From: Aquisalimonas lutea
Lineage (GTDB): Bacteria > Pseudomonadota > Gammaproteobacteria > Nitrococcales > Aquisalimonadaceae
Direction: 5' to 3'
Assembly: GCF_030409225.1 (NCBI RefSeq)
Contig: NZ_JAUFPK010000001.1
Location: 2,161,566 to 2,225,565, forward strand
DNA: 64,000 nt
In this document: positions 1-7,419 of the stretch, in pieces
Numbering within the stretch: position 1 is the stretch's first letter
Layout: the number at the start of each line of letters is the position of its first letter
Notes under the pieces: model-generated
What the model saw: the letters and a program-made list of their open reading frames with translations, nothing else
Told to the model about the DNA's origin: nothing
The model's database searches: none
Program-made: the position numbers and the translations under genes

Positions 1-315
1 CTTGCCGACGTTGTTGCCGGCGGTCACGGTTGAAACACCCGACAGGTGCTCGAGGGTTTGGCCGAGACTGGCGCGCTCGCGGCGCTCCTTCTCGCGGCCC
101 TCGAGCACATCAATGCTCGCGGCCTGAATGGCCGGATCCCCGGGTGCCGGAACGCCGGTGGTGACCTCGAGCGGATCCAGCACCGCGCTGCCCGCGGTCT
201 CCGGTTCGTCGGCCTGGGCGAGGGGAAGGACCGACAGAAGGGCGCAGACCAGCCCTGCGCGATGCATTAGAGGTCTTCCGTGGTGCGGATCAGCGCGGCG
301 TTTCCTGGCAGCCAT
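1..315 (-). CDS. TonB-dependent outer-membrane receptor, N-terminal part (cut by left edge)
   Basis: First 105 residues of an outer-membrane receptor that would import a scarce ligand, often a metal chelate, using TonB energy. A long basic n-region (residues 1-20) is followed by a hydrophobic core and a likely cleavage after PLAQA (residue 35). A TonB-box-like LEVTT lies at 49-53. From about 67 to the edge the sequence reads as the start of a plug domain (SIDVLEG, then TLEHLSGVSTV and AGNNVGK). The ATG at 315 is chosen because AGGAG lies about 9 nt upstream; the ATG at 267 would also give a good signal peptide. The barrel and most of the plug are outside the window, so the ligand is unknown. 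Plugs of this kind occur in zinc- and copper-linked receptors, but that is only a hint. An AT-rich control region lies upstream. Confidence 0.82.
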   Translation of the reverse strand, partial: MAARKRRADPHHGRPLMHRAGLVCALLSVLPLAQADEPETAGSAVLDPLEVTTGVPAPGDPAIQAASIDVLEGREKERRERASLGQTLEHLSGVSTVTAGNNVGK

Positions 316-359
316 CACTTGGTCTCCTCTGGAATGGATTTTTCAACAAATAAAAGAAC

Positions 360-379
360 GTTATATCGTATCTTTTTCG
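360..379 (+). promoter_or_regulatory. Possible operator, copy 1 of an inverted motif
   Basis: Reads GTTATAtCGTATcTTTTTCG on the plus strand, 45 bp upstream of the receptor start. The same motif occurs inverted at 576-593. The half GTTATA matches the first half of the known gammaproteobacterial Zur (zinc repressor) box; the second half matches poorly. Assignment to Zur is inference. Confidence 0.4.
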
Positions 380-575
380 TGACCTACCGAACCGGCCGGA
401 TCATGCGCACGCGCTAGCAGGCGATGCCTTGTGCCGGCGCCCGGAGGCGCTTCCGTCGCGCTACGTCTGGTGTAGCGAAGGGCATGGCTTCAATGTGCTC
501 GGGTGTGATGGTGTGCGGCCCGCGATACGTGTATTGATGCGTTCCATTGGCTCAGTCCGGACTTGCCCGGTAAAT

Positions 576-593
576 CGAAAAATACGTTATAAC
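576..593 (-). promoter_or_regulatory. Possible operator, copy 2 of an inverted motif
   Basis: Reads GTTATAaCGTATTTTTCG on the minus strand and matches the site at 360-379 over nearly its whole length. With about 200 bp between the copies, a looping or cooperative regulator is conceivable. Confidence 0.35.
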
Positions 594-832
594 ATTGCAT
601 TAATTCATGCAAGAGAGCACCAAGATCGCTGGGCGTGTGTTGATACTGCTGATTTGCGTGCACCCCAGCTTGAGACGGACCGCCCGATGGTAATGCGCCG
701 CACGCGATCAGGGTCGCTTTCGTTCCCCTGATACGGGATCCGATTCAGGCCACGGAACCTTTGAAGATTGCGGCGGCGCAACAGGGGCGCATCGGGCAAG
801 TGACTCGTCGTCGGCTGCGCTAGACGACGGCG

Positions 833-1042
833 CTAGCCGCGGATGGCAGCACTGCCGTTCCGGTAGCGCCGGGCCTCGCGCAGGAGGCGCTGCTCCAGGG
901 TCTCGAGCTCGTCGTCGTCTGACCTCGCGGATGCGCTCGTGCGTCGCGCAAGTTCCTGCTCCACGGCGGTCCGCAACGAGCGCAGGGAATCGTCGGGCCA
1001 TTCGCCGCGATCCGTGATGCGGGTTCGAAGTCGTTCAGTCAT
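833..1042 (-). CDS. Small hypothetical protein, Arg/Glu-rich
   Basis: A 69-residue, highly charged protein (many Arg, Glu, Asp) with a probable helical stretch around TAVEQELARR and ELETLEQRLLREARR. No family is recognised, and there is no signal peptide or membrane segment. The ATG at 1042 is preferred over one 30 nt upstream because GGAGA lies about 9 nt before it. It stands alone between the receptor control region and a gene-free stretch. Function unknown; it could be spurious, but the ribosome binding site and charge pattern favour a real gene. Confidence 0.45.
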   Translation of the reverse strand: MTERLRTRITDRGEWPDDSLRSLRTAVEQELARRTSASARSDDDELETLEQRLLREARRYRNGSAAIRG

Positions 1043-1442
1043 CGGTCGTCTCTCCGAGCAGCGGGTGGCCAATCACGAAATAGGATCGGCCGCATAGATG
1101 CGGGCGCCGGTCACGGAATCCAAGGGATCACGGTCATGGCGGATTTCCGCGCGCAGGCGAGAAGCGATTCCGCGGCTTGGTGTCCCGTGAGCACGCGCTG
1201 CCGGTGATCGGCGAGTGCACGGGCAACCCGTGCGCGAGGGGTTGCGCCGGGAGTGGTACAACAGCATCGGCGTGCTCTCCCAGGAGAGCGTTTCCGGCGC
1301 CGGCCGGCTTTGCCGGCGGCAAGGGCCGGCACGGGGATTTCGGCGACATCGGGGAGTAGCTGGCGCTGTGCGGCGCTACTGAGGATGGCGGGTCGTAGCA
1401 AATGCCTATCTGCAGGTTGCTGTCTCCGGAATGGTGTGCGCC
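1043..1442. other. Gene-free stretch
   Basis: No protein with a recognisable family or good ribosome binding site was found on either strand here. Part of it lies beyond the tRNA-Val terminator and may be decayed sequence. Confidence 0.4.
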
Positions 1443-1479
1443 AAAAAGAAAAGGGCCTGCAGCGATGCTGCAAGCCCTT
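1443..1479 (-). terminator. Rho-independent terminator of tRNA-Val
   Basis: On the minus strand a 13-bp stem (AAGGGCTTGCAGC, with one mismatch opposite the second arm) closes an ATC loop and is followed by a T-rich tail. It lies about 10 nt after the CCA end of the tRNA. Confidence 0.85.
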
Positions 1480-1487
1480 GATATTCG

Positions 1488-1562
1488 TGGTGGGCGCGGG
1501 TGGGATTGAACCACCGACCCCTGCCGTGTGAAGGCAGTGCTCTCCCGCTGAGCTACGCGCCC
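1488..1562 (-). tRNA. tRNA-Val, anticodon CAC
   Basis: Cloverleaf read on the minus strand: acceptor stem GGGCGCG/CGCGCCC, D arm AGCTCAGCGGGAGAGC, anticodon stem CTGCC/GGCAG with loop TTCACAC (anticodon CAC, positions 1530-1528), T loop GTTCAATCC, and an encoded CCA (1490-1488). It reads GTG valine codons, which are common in this GC-rich genome. It is divergent from gltX and followed by its own terminator. Confidence 0.97.
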
Positions 1563-1682
1563 GCTTTGAGGTTGGGAATTCTAGGCGGGGGAGCGGGTGG
1601 TGTCAACGCTGCACCTGCGGTACGGGCGCGTGCTCTGGTATCATGCGCGCTCTTTCCAGCGAGTGCAGAAAGGATCGTCCGC

Positions 1683-3101
1683 ATGACCGTGAAGACGCGT
1701 TTTGCCCCCAGTCCCACGGGCTATCTTCATATCGGCGGCGCCCGTACGGCGCTGTTCTCCTGGCTGTATGCCCGCAAGCACGGCGGCAGCTTCGTGTTGC
1801 GGGTGGAGGATACCGACCAGGAACGGTCGACCCAGGAGTCGGTGAACGCGATCCTCGAGGGCATGACCTGGCTCGGCCTGGAGTACGACGAGGGCCCGTT
1901 CTACCAGACCCGGCGCTTCGACCGCTACCGGGAGGTGATCCAGCGCCTGCTGGACGAGGGCAAGGCCTACAAGTGCTATTGCTCCAAGGAGCGCCTGGAT
2001 GCGCTGCGGGAGGAGCAGCAGAAGCGCAAGGAGAAGCCGCGCTACGACGGCAAGTGCCGCGACCTCACCGAGCCGCCGTCGCCGGACGCGCCGTACGTGG
2101 TGCGTTTCCGGAATCCGCTCGAAGGCCAGGTGGTGGTTGATGATCGCGTGCACGGACGTGTGGCGTTCAGCAACACGGAGCTGGATGACCTCATTATCGC
2201 CCGCACCGACGGCTCGCCGACCTACAATCTGACAGTGGTCGTCGACGACATGGACATGGGGATTAGCCATGTCATCCGCGGCGACGACCATCTCAACAAC
2301 ACGCCGCGCCAGGTGAACATCCTGCACGCCCTCGGGGTGGAGGCGCCGGTGTACGCGCATGTGCCCATGATCCTGGGCGAGGACGGCAAGCGCCTGTCCA
2401 AGCGCCACGGTGCGGTGAGCGTCATGAGCTACAGGGATGAAGGCTATCTTCCCGAGGCGGTGCTCAACTACCTGGTGCGCCTGGGCTGGTCCCACGGCGA
2501 CCAGGAGATCTTCTCCCTGGACGAAATGATCCAGCTGTTCGATATCGACGACCTGAACGCCAAGGCCTCGGCGCTCAATGTCTCTAAGCTGAACTGGCTG
2601 AACCAGCAGTACATGAAGGCCATGGATCCCGCGCATGTCGCCCGGCACCTGAGCTGGCACATGGGGCAGCTGGGCGTGGACCCGGCCCAGGGCCCGGCCC
2701 TGGAGGACATCGTGGTCGCCCAGCGGGAGCGTTCGCACACCCTGGTGGAGATGGCCCGGAACAGCCTGTTCTTCTACCGCATGCCGGAGAGCTACGACGA
2801 CAAGGCGGCACGGAAGAATCTCAAGGCGGATACGCGGCCGGCCCTGGAAGCCTTGCGTGCAGCCCTGGCTGCAGCCCCCGAATGGCAGCGGGAGCGCCTG
2901 CACGAGACCGTCACCGGTGTGGCGGAGTCGCTGGACCTCAAGCTGGGCAAGGTGGCCCAGCCCCTGCGCGTGGCGCTGTCCGGTGGCCCGGTGTCGCCGC
3001 CCATCGACGAGACCCTGGAGCTGCTCGGCCGCGACCGCTCGCTGGCCCGGATCGACGCGGCCCTGCAATTCATTGACCAGCAGGGCCAGGCGGCCGGATG
3101 A
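1683..3101 (+). CDS. gltX: Glutamyl-tRNA synthetase
   Basis: Charges tRNA-Glu with glutamate in the cytoplasm (class I synthetase, 472 residues, normal length). The ATP-binding HIGH-type motif is HIGG at residues 16-19 inside [11 protein letters not shown]. The KMSKS-type motif is KRLSKR at 236-241. A zinc-site-like CYC pair and a later Cys (DGKCRD) fit the bacterial GluRS insertion. The ATG at 1683 is chosen because AAAGGA lies about 10 nt upstream and the protein then begins with the conserved [11 protein letters not shown]. The frame is open further upstream, but that extension would run across tRNA-Val and is not real. tRNA-Ala follows 67 nt downstream on the same strand. The shorter paralogue GluQRS is at 38.4-39.3 kb. 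Confidence 0.98.
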   Translation: MTVKTRFAPSPTGYLHIGGARTALFSWLYARKHGGSFVLRVEDTDQERSTQESVNAILEGMTWLGLEYDEGPFYQTRRFDRYREVIQRLLDEGKAYKCYCSKERLDALREEQQKRKEKPRYDGKCRDLTEPPSPDAPYVVRFRNPLEGQVVVDDRVHGRVAFSNTELDDLIIARTDGSPTYNLTVVVDDMDMGISHVIRGDDHLNNTPRQVNILHALGVEAPVYAHVPMILGEDGKRLSKRHGAVSVMSYRDEGYLPEAVLNYLVRLGWSHGDQEIFSLDEMIQLFDIDDLNAKASALNVSKLNWLNQQYMKAMDPAHVARHLSWHMGQLGVDPAQGPALEDIVVAQRERSHTLVEMARNSLFFYRMPESYDDKAARKNLKADTRPALEALRAALAAAPEWQRERLHETVTGVAESLDLKLGKVAQPLRVALSGGPVSPPIDETLELLGRDRSLARIDAALQFIDQQGQAAG

Positions 3102-3168
3102 GACGCGCCGCCGTTGCGCGGTGTTTGACAATCATGGGCGGCCTGCCTATCATGCGCAGCGTTGTCGA

Positions 3169-3244
3169 GGGGCCATAGCTCAGCTGGGAGAGCGCCTGCA
3201 TGGCATGCAGGAGGTCGGCGGTTCGATCCCGCCTGGCTCCACCA
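3169..3244 (+). tRNA. tRNA-Ala, anticodon GGC
   Basis: A 76-nt cloverleaf with the tRNA-Ala identity pair G3:U70 in acceptor stem GGGGCCA/TGGCTCC, anticodon loop ATGGCAT (GGC at 3202-3204), T loop GTTCGATCC and an encoded CCA. It sits between gltX and a strong terminator and may be co-transcribed with gltX. Confidence 0.98.
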
Positions 3245-3260
3245 AACGAATGAAGGAATG

Positions 3261-3287
3261 AACGCCCCGCATTGCGGGGCGTTTGCT
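3261..3287 (+). terminator. Rho-independent terminator after tRNA-Ala
   Basis: AACGCCCCGCA/TGCGGGGCGTT forms an 11-bp stem with almost no loop, followed by TTTG. It ends the gltX/tRNA-Ala unit. Confidence 0.85.
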
Positions 3288-3448
3288 TGTCCGGGGTAGC
3301 GTCCCGCGGGTCCATCGCCCGCAGGCGCAGAGCGCCGGTTTCCGGCCCCGACGAATTCCTGTTTCCTCTTGTACACCTTCTCTTGATCTGCCCTGGTGCC
3401 AGCGCCGGTGGCGCGCGTCGCAATCCGCGCGCCCGCCAGCGGCGAGTG

Positions 3449-3604
3449 CTACCGAATACGGTGAAGGGCATGCGCCGCTGGCTGGTGCGGCGTGTATCCG
3501 TACGCGAGCCCGATGAGCCCGGTATGCTCGATGACGGCGAAGCGCGCATGAGTGCCGCCGATGTCCGCGATAAGCCAGCGCCGTTCGGAGCATCCAGTAG
3601 TCAT
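3449..3604 (-). pseudogene. Glucokinase N-terminal remnant
   Basis: The minus strand encodes 51 residues, including WLIADIGGTHARFAVIE. This matches the phosphate-binding N-terminus of bacterial glucokinases (DIGGTNARFAL type), where about 320 residues are expected. After about residue 38 the similarity is lost and the frame soon stops; the other two frames downstream show no continuing glucokinase. It is therefore probably a decayed or truncated gene. Its apparent start (ATG at 3604) lies 40 nt from the divergent exporter gene. The only other content of the 3288-3643 interval is this remnant. Confidence 0.6.
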
Positions 3605-3643
3605 TGCCGGTAATCTACTGCCATCCAACAGGACGGAGAAACG

Positions 3644-5122
3644 GTGTACCACGAAGTCAGGCGCTTATTCCGGCGGCACGGGCCCGGCTACAAGTGGCTG
3701 GCCCTGGCCACGGTCATGCTCGGTACGCTGTCGGCCGCGGTGGCGACCACCGTCGTGAACGTCGCCATCCCGGACGTCATGCGCGCGTTCGATGTCGGCC
3801 AGAGCCGGGCCCACTGGCTCTCCACCGGCTTTCTGGCCGCCATGACCACCGCCATTCTCCTCAATGCCTGGGCGTTGCAGCGCTTCGGCATGCGGCGGGT
3901 GTACGTGGCCGGCATGGCCGTGTTCGTCGCGGCGTCCCTGCTGGGCGTCTGGGCAGCGGAGCTGTGGCTCGTCATTGTCGCGCGGATCCTGCAGGGGGCG
4001 GTGGCCGGCCTGCTGCAGCCCATGGCGATTACGCTCATCTACCAGGTCTTCCCGCCACACCAGCGGGGGCTGGGCGTGGGCCTGTTCGGCCTGGGCGTGA
4101 TCCTGGGACCCGCCGTGGGACCGGCCATGGGCGGCGTACTGGTCGATCTGACGGGCTGGCAGGCGGTGATGCTGCTGCCGGTGCCGACGGCACTTCTGGG
4201 CGGTTTGCTGTCCCTGGTCTATGTCCCGCGGGGCAGGGCGGCCGGCCGCCGCGTGCGCCTGGACTGGCCCAGCGTTGTGCTCCTGGGCGCCGGCGTGACG
4301 GGGATCCTCTGGTCCATGGTCAGCGGCCAGCGGCTGGGGTGGCTGGAGTGGCCGGTGCTGCCGGTTCTTGCGGGGGCGCTCGTTGCCGTGGCCGTGTTCG
4401 TGGTGCGCCAGAGGACGACACGATCCCCCCTGCTGGACCCGTCGCTGTACGCGGTTCCGGGGTTTGCGGCCGGCTCGGTCATGGCGCTGCTGTTCGGCGC
4501 GGGGCTGTTCGGCTCGACCTATCTGATTCCGCTGTTCATCCAGGAAGTCCAGGGGCTGAGCCCGACCATGGCCGGCCTCGCCCTGATGCCGGCGGGGCTG
4601 GTGATGGCGGCGATGTTCCCCCTCGGCGGCCATCTGGCGGACCGGATCCGGGTGGTTGTGCCCATTGTCATCGGCCTGGTGATCATGGCGTCGTCCTGCG
4701 TGGCCCTGGGCATGGCCGGGCCCGAGACCACCGTGATCGCGGTGACCCTGTGGGCGGCGCTGGGGCGTGTCGGGCTGGGCCTCGGGATGCCTTCGATCCA
4801 CACCGGCACCCTGTCGCGGCTGCCGCTGCGGCGGACGGCACCGGGGGCGGGGGCCCTGAACTTCGCCCAGCAGCTCGGCGGCGCGCTGGGCGTGACGAGC
4901 CTGTCCCTGGTGCTGGACTGGCGGGCGCTGCGGGAGGCGCGCGTTCTGGATGCCGACGCCCTGGCCGCCGCGGACGGTGTCCTGGCCGGGCTGCCGGTGT
5001 CCGTCTACCGCACGGCTTATGCCGCTGCATTCCAGTGGAGCTTTGTCGGGCTCGGGGCGGTTTTCCTGGTTGCGCTGCTCGCCGCGGCGCGGTTCGCCCG
5101 CAGCCAGGGTTCGCGATCATGA
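3644..5122 (+). CDS. MFS multidrug exporter, DHA2 (EmrB/QacA) family
   Basis: Inner-membrane proton-coupled exporter of 492 residues with about 14 hydrophobic segments, as expected for the 14-TM DHA2 group. Visible signatures are TVVNVAIPDV in TM1 (DHA2 motif near residue 37), the motif A variant RFGMRRVYVAG between TM2 and TM3, and the motif C-like GLGVILGPAVGPAMGG in TM5. The start is GTG with GGACGGAGA just upstream. It stands alone, without a membrane-fusion partner such as EmrA or a recognisable regulator, so the substrate cannot be deduced. The divergent glucokinase remnant shares its upstream region. Confidence 0.9.
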   Translation: MYHEVRRLFRRHGPGYKWLALATVMLGTLSAAVATTVVNVAIPDVMRAFDVGQSRAHWLSTGFLAAMTTAILLNAWALQRFGMRRVYVAGMAVFVAASLLGVWAAELWLVIVARILQGAVAGLLQPMAITLIYQVFPPHQRGLGVGLFGLGVILGPAVGPAMGGVLVDLTGWQAVMLLPVPTALLGGLLSLVYVPRGRAAGRRVRLDWPSVVLLGAGVTGILWSMVSGQRLGWLEWPVLPVLAGALVAVAVFVVRQRTTRSPLLDPSLYAVPGFAAGSVMALLFGAGLFGSTYLIPLFIQEVQGLSPTMAGLALMPAGLVMAAMFPLGGHLADRIRVVVPIVIGLVIMASSCVALGMAGPETTVIAVTLWAALGRVGLGLGMPSIHTGTLSRLPLRRTAPGAGALNFAQQLGGALGVTSLSLVLDWRALREARVLDADALAAADGVLAGLPVSVYRTAYAAAFQWSFVGLGAVFLVALLAAARFARSQGSRS

Positions 5123-5176
5123 GGGCGGTTACGCGCGTTATCATGGAAGGCATCTGACCGCATCGCGGGGAACGCC

Positions 5177-5401
5177 GTGTTCGAGACTCTTCCCTTGTCC
5201 CCCTGGCAGAAGATCCTGCTGTGGCCGGGCGGCACGTTCATGGACTGGCTCGCCTATACCTGCCCGGACATCGTCATCCGGTACGGGTTCGGCTTCACGA
5301 CGGAGTCCTACGTCTTCTGGTCGGGGGTGATCTCGCTGGGATTCTGGATGATTCTGCTGTTTGCTGTTACGGGCGTTATGCGTCGGCTGCGAAGGCGGTA
5401 A
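5177..5401 (+). CDS. Small membrane protein, unknown
   Basis: A 74-residue protein that starts with GTG (GGGGAACGCC precedes it). It has one clear hydrophobic helix at about 47-68 (VFWSGVISLGFWMILLF) and ends in the basic tail RRLRRR, so the C-terminus probably faces the cytoplasm. The N-terminal half is moderately hydrophobic and aromatic. It lies 54 nt after the exporter on the same strand and could be co-transcribed with it. No family is recognised. Confidence 0.6.
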   Translation: MFETLPLSPWQKILLWPGGTFMDWLAYTCPDIVIRYGFGFTTESYVFWSGVISLGFWMILLFAVTGVMRRLRRR

Positions 5402-5402
5402 T

Positions 5403-5429
5403 CCGGGCTTTTTGCCCGGAGCCCGGGCA
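5403..5429. terminator. Possible bidirectional terminator between convergent genes
   Basis: CCGGGC-TTTTT-GCCCGG overlaps a second hairpin TGCCCGG-AGC-CCGGGCA. The two would exclude each other. They lie just after the small membrane gene and beyond the end of flgN on the other strand. No long T run follows, so efficiency is uncertain. Confidence 0.4.
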
Positions 5430-5473
5430 GGGCAGGCACGGACGCCCGGTGGGAATGGAACGGCGTGGGGATG

Positions 5474-5953
5474 TCAGGCGCGGCTGATCTCGCGCCCGCC
5501 CCCCGGCGAGGGCTCGGAGGCGTTGTCCGGGCCGTACGCCGATGAGGCGGACGTATCTTCCTGGAGCAGCTCCATGGTGCGTTGGACGCCGGTCTGCTGC
5601 TTCTGGATCACGCGGCCGTTGGCGTCGTTCAGGGCACGGCACTGCCGCAGGGCCTCGACCAGGTCGTGCCATCGCCTGCGCGCGGCGTCCGGGTCCGGCA
5701 TGCGCTCCAGGCATGCCTCCATGCCTGCTTCGCCGTGGTCGTCGCCGATCGCCGCGGCCAGCTGGACGCGCCTTTGCTCGTCGGCCTCCACGGCCCCGAG
5801 CAGCTCCACCTTGCGGCTGAGAAGGCCGGGGAGCGCTTCCATGTCCCGGGCCACCAGCGCCGTCTGCTCGTCCTGGAGCAGCTGGTTGAGCGCCTCGAGG
5901 CGCTCCAGCTGGTCGTGGAGGAGCTGGTCCAGATCGCTGCGGGGATCAGTCAC
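5474..5953 (-). CDS. flgN: Flagellar export chaperone FlgN
   Basis: Cytoplasmic chaperone of 159 residues that keeps the hook-filament junction proteins FlgK and FlgL export-ready. It is almost entirely helical, with an N-terminal heptad-like segment (LHDQLERLEALNQLLQDEQTAL) and the conserved C-terminal motif around CRALNDANG (near residue 105) followed by YGPDN. It follows flgM by only 3 nt, the usual flgM-flgN arrangement, and would share the sigma-28-type promoter in front of flgM. Its clients flgK and flgL are about 11-13 kb away on the other strand. Confidence 0.9.
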   Translation of the reverse strand: MTDPRSDLDQLLHDQLERLEALNQLLQDEQTALVARDMEALPGLLSRKVELLGAVEADEQRRVQLAAAIGDDHGEAGMEACLERMPDPDAARRRWHDLVEALRQCRALNDANGRVIQKQQTGVQRTMELLQEDTSASSAYGPDNASEPSPGGGREISRA

Positions 5954-5956
5954 CGC

Positions 5957-6268
5957 TCAGCTCTCCAGAAGGCCTTCGAGCTCGGCGAATCGATCCGCGA
6001 TGCTCTCGGCGTTCAACGGGTACTCGCCGTTGGCAATCTGCTCGCGCAATGCATCGACCCGCTCGCGGTCCACTTCCGGCGTCTGGTCGATGGCCTCGCG
6101 GACGGACTGCAGGCGCTCCGACTCACCGGAGGAGACTTTCCGGGCGCTGTCGCCCTGGGTGTTGCTCTCCCGCGAGGGATCGAGCTGCTGCTGGACCTGG
6201 CGGTTGCCCCGTGCCTCCTGCAACGGGTTACCTGTGGGCCGTCCACTGCCGTCTATCGGGTTCGCCAT
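5957..6268 (-). CDS. flgM: Anti-sigma-28 factor FlgM
   Basis: A 103-residue protein that holds FliA (sigma-28) inactive until the hook-basal body is finished and FlgM is exported. The N-terminal half is polar and probably disordered. The C-terminal half has the FlgM core: VREAIDQTPEVDRERVDALREQIANGEYPLN-type helix pairs ending in a hydrophobic FAELEGLL segment. A strong sigma-28 promoter at 6355-6329 means FlgM is made late, giving the usual autoregulatory loop. It is upstream of flgN and downstream of flgA in the same direction. Confidence 0.93.
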   Translation of the reverse strand: MANPIDGSGRPTGNPLQEARGNRQVQQQLDPSRESNTQGDSARKVSSGESERLQSVREAIDQTPEVDRERVDALREQIANGEYPLNAESIADRFAELEGLLES

Positions 6269-6328
6269 GAGGTCGCTCCTGTCGTTAATGCGCTCCGGGG
6301 CCCCATGCGGTTCCCCGGTTTCCAGTGC

Positions 6329-6355
6329 CTATCGGCACCTTACGGTGAAACTTGA
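6329..6355 (-). promoter_or_regulatory. Sigma-28 (FliA) promoter for flgMN
   Basis: Minus strand: TCAAGTTT, 11 nt, GCCGATAG. This is nearly the enterobacterial FliA consensus (TAAAGTTT-N11-GCCGATAA). It lies about 60 nt upstream of flgM. Confidence 0.88.
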
Positions 6356-6387
6356 GTCCCGGATACGGGTTCGATGGCCGCCTCGCA

Positions 6388-7134
6388 TCAGTATCCCACC
6401 TGAACCCGGCTGTCGGCCACAATTTCTCCTTCGACAACACGCTCGGAGGAGTTGTTGCGTACCCGGATGCGATCCCCGAGGGCGCCCGACTGCAGGGCTT
6501 CGCCGCTCATGCTGATGCTGGCTCCCGAGCCGCTCGCGGTGATCAACACGGTCTGCCCGCGCTCCACGAGCCGCGGGGCGTCGATGCGCCCGGCGGTGAT
6601 GATCTCGCCTTCCCGCAGAGGGCGGCTGGCCTCCATTCCCAGGAGCTGCTCGGCATCGGTGAAGTAGCCCCGGGTGAGTCGATTGACGTTGCGCTCCACG
6701 CGGGTGAGGTCCGACTCCGTGAGCAGGGTGCCGCGCGGGATGGTACGGGCCGCGACGAAGATATCCTTGATGGTCTCGATGCGCACCGAGACATACAGTG
6801 TCCACGGGCTCGGGGCGTGGCAGCGCACGCCGACGGTGGCCCGTGACCGACCGCCACGGCCCGGCGGCTCGAATGTCTCCAGCGGCTCGCCGCACGGCGC
6901 CAGCCGCAGCCTCGGGTCCACGCGGCTGACTTCCACGGTGCTGTTGCTCCCTTCCGCGAGCTTCGCGCGCGCGTGCTCTGTTACGGCCTCGCGGATCTCG
7001 TCCAGCGATTGCCGGTCATTCGCGCCCGCGGCCCCGGTCCAGAGCACGGCGGTGACGGCCAGCATGGCGACGGCGCGGCGCGATCCGCGGCCGATCCGGG
7101 AGGTGCAAGCTGTGATGCGCGTCCGAGTGTCCAT
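6388..7134 (-). CDS. flgA: Flagellar P-ring assembly chaperone FlgA
   Basis: Periplasmic protein of 248 residues that helps FlgI build the P ring. An N-terminal signal peptide has a basic region (RGSRR), a hydrophobic core (VAMLAVTAVLWTGAAG) and likely cleavage near residue 38. The SAF/ChapFlgA part follows: DIFVAARTIPRGTLLTESDL, the LGMEASRPLREGEIITAGRI turn, then a C-terminal beta domain (GQTVLITASGSG to VEGEIVADSRVQVGY). It is transcribed away from cheV, and the 285-bp space between them holds a sigma-54-like site for flgA and a sigma-28 site for cheV. flgM follows after 119 nt with its own promoter. Confidence 0.95.
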   Translation of the reverse strand: MDTRTRITACTSRIGRGSRRAVAMLAVTAVLWTGAAGANDRQSLDEIREAVTEHARAKLAEGSNSTVEVSRVDPRLRLAPCGEPLETFEPPGRGGRSRATVGVRCHAPSPWTLYVSVRIETIKDIFVAARTIPRGTLLTESDLTRVERNVNRLTRGYFTDAEQLLGMEASRPLREGEIITAGRIDAPRLVERGQTVLITASGSGASISMSGEALQSGALGDRIRVRNNSSERVVEGEIVADSRVQVGY

Positions 7135-7196
7135 GGTTCACTCAAGCTACCCTGATTCCAGGAATTGCGGCCTGGCTGCCGTGTGCCCGAGTGTCT

Positions 7197-7212
7197 AGCA
7201 GGAATCGGGCCA
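7197..7212 (-). promoter_or_regulatory. Probable sigma-54 promoter for flgA
   Basis: Minus strand TGGCCC-GATTC-CTGCT has GG and GC exactly 10 nt apart, with two mismatches to TGGCAC-N5-TTGCT. It lies 62 nt upstream of flgA. A sigma-54 flagellar class, as in Pseudomonas and Vibrio, would explain it. Confidence 0.5.
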
Positions 7213-7245
7213 GGATGATTGCGGGGCCTGTGTCGACGGGCTCCA

Positions 7246-7272
7246 TCAAGTCGGCGGCGTGGCTGCCGATAG
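7246..7272 (+). promoter_or_regulatory. Sigma-28 promoter for cheV
   Basis: TCAAGTCG, 11 nt, GCCGATAG on the plus strand. The spacing and -10 are the same as at the flgM promoter. The predicted start gives a leader of about 140 nt before cheV. Confidence 0.75.
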
Positions 7273-7419
7273 CATCCAGGCCGGCATGGTTTTGCCGCCG
7301 GTGATCGGGGCGCGCCGCGAGGGTCGGGGCGGCCGCGGGCAAGCAGACAGTGGGCGGACCGATGTCCGCCGGCATCAAGGTCACGATCCGGAGACGGGTC
7401 GCGCGTTGGGGAGCTAATC

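Larger units (their letters stand above)
316..832. other. Non-coding control region upstream of the TonB receptor
   Basis: No convincing gene was found in these 517 bases; the reading frames present have no family signature. The stretch contains two AT-rich patches (about 335-380 and 571-610) in otherwise GC-rich DNA. These carry the inverted sites listed separately and probably include the receptor promoter. Confidence 0.5.

Noticed and set aside
429-731. Possible 100-codon gene upstream of the TonB receptor
   Set aside because: No ribosome binding site or family match, and it overlaps the AT-rich control sites.
1500-1682. Upstream open extension of gltX
   Set aside because: It would cover tRNA-Val, lacks similarity to synthetases and a ribosome binding site; the ATG at 1683 fits the family start.
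7281-7305. Possible sigma-54 site (GGCATGGTTTTGC) before cheV
   Set aside because: GG and GC are only 9 nt apart, while sigma-54 needs 10; a sigma-28 site nearby explains cheV better.
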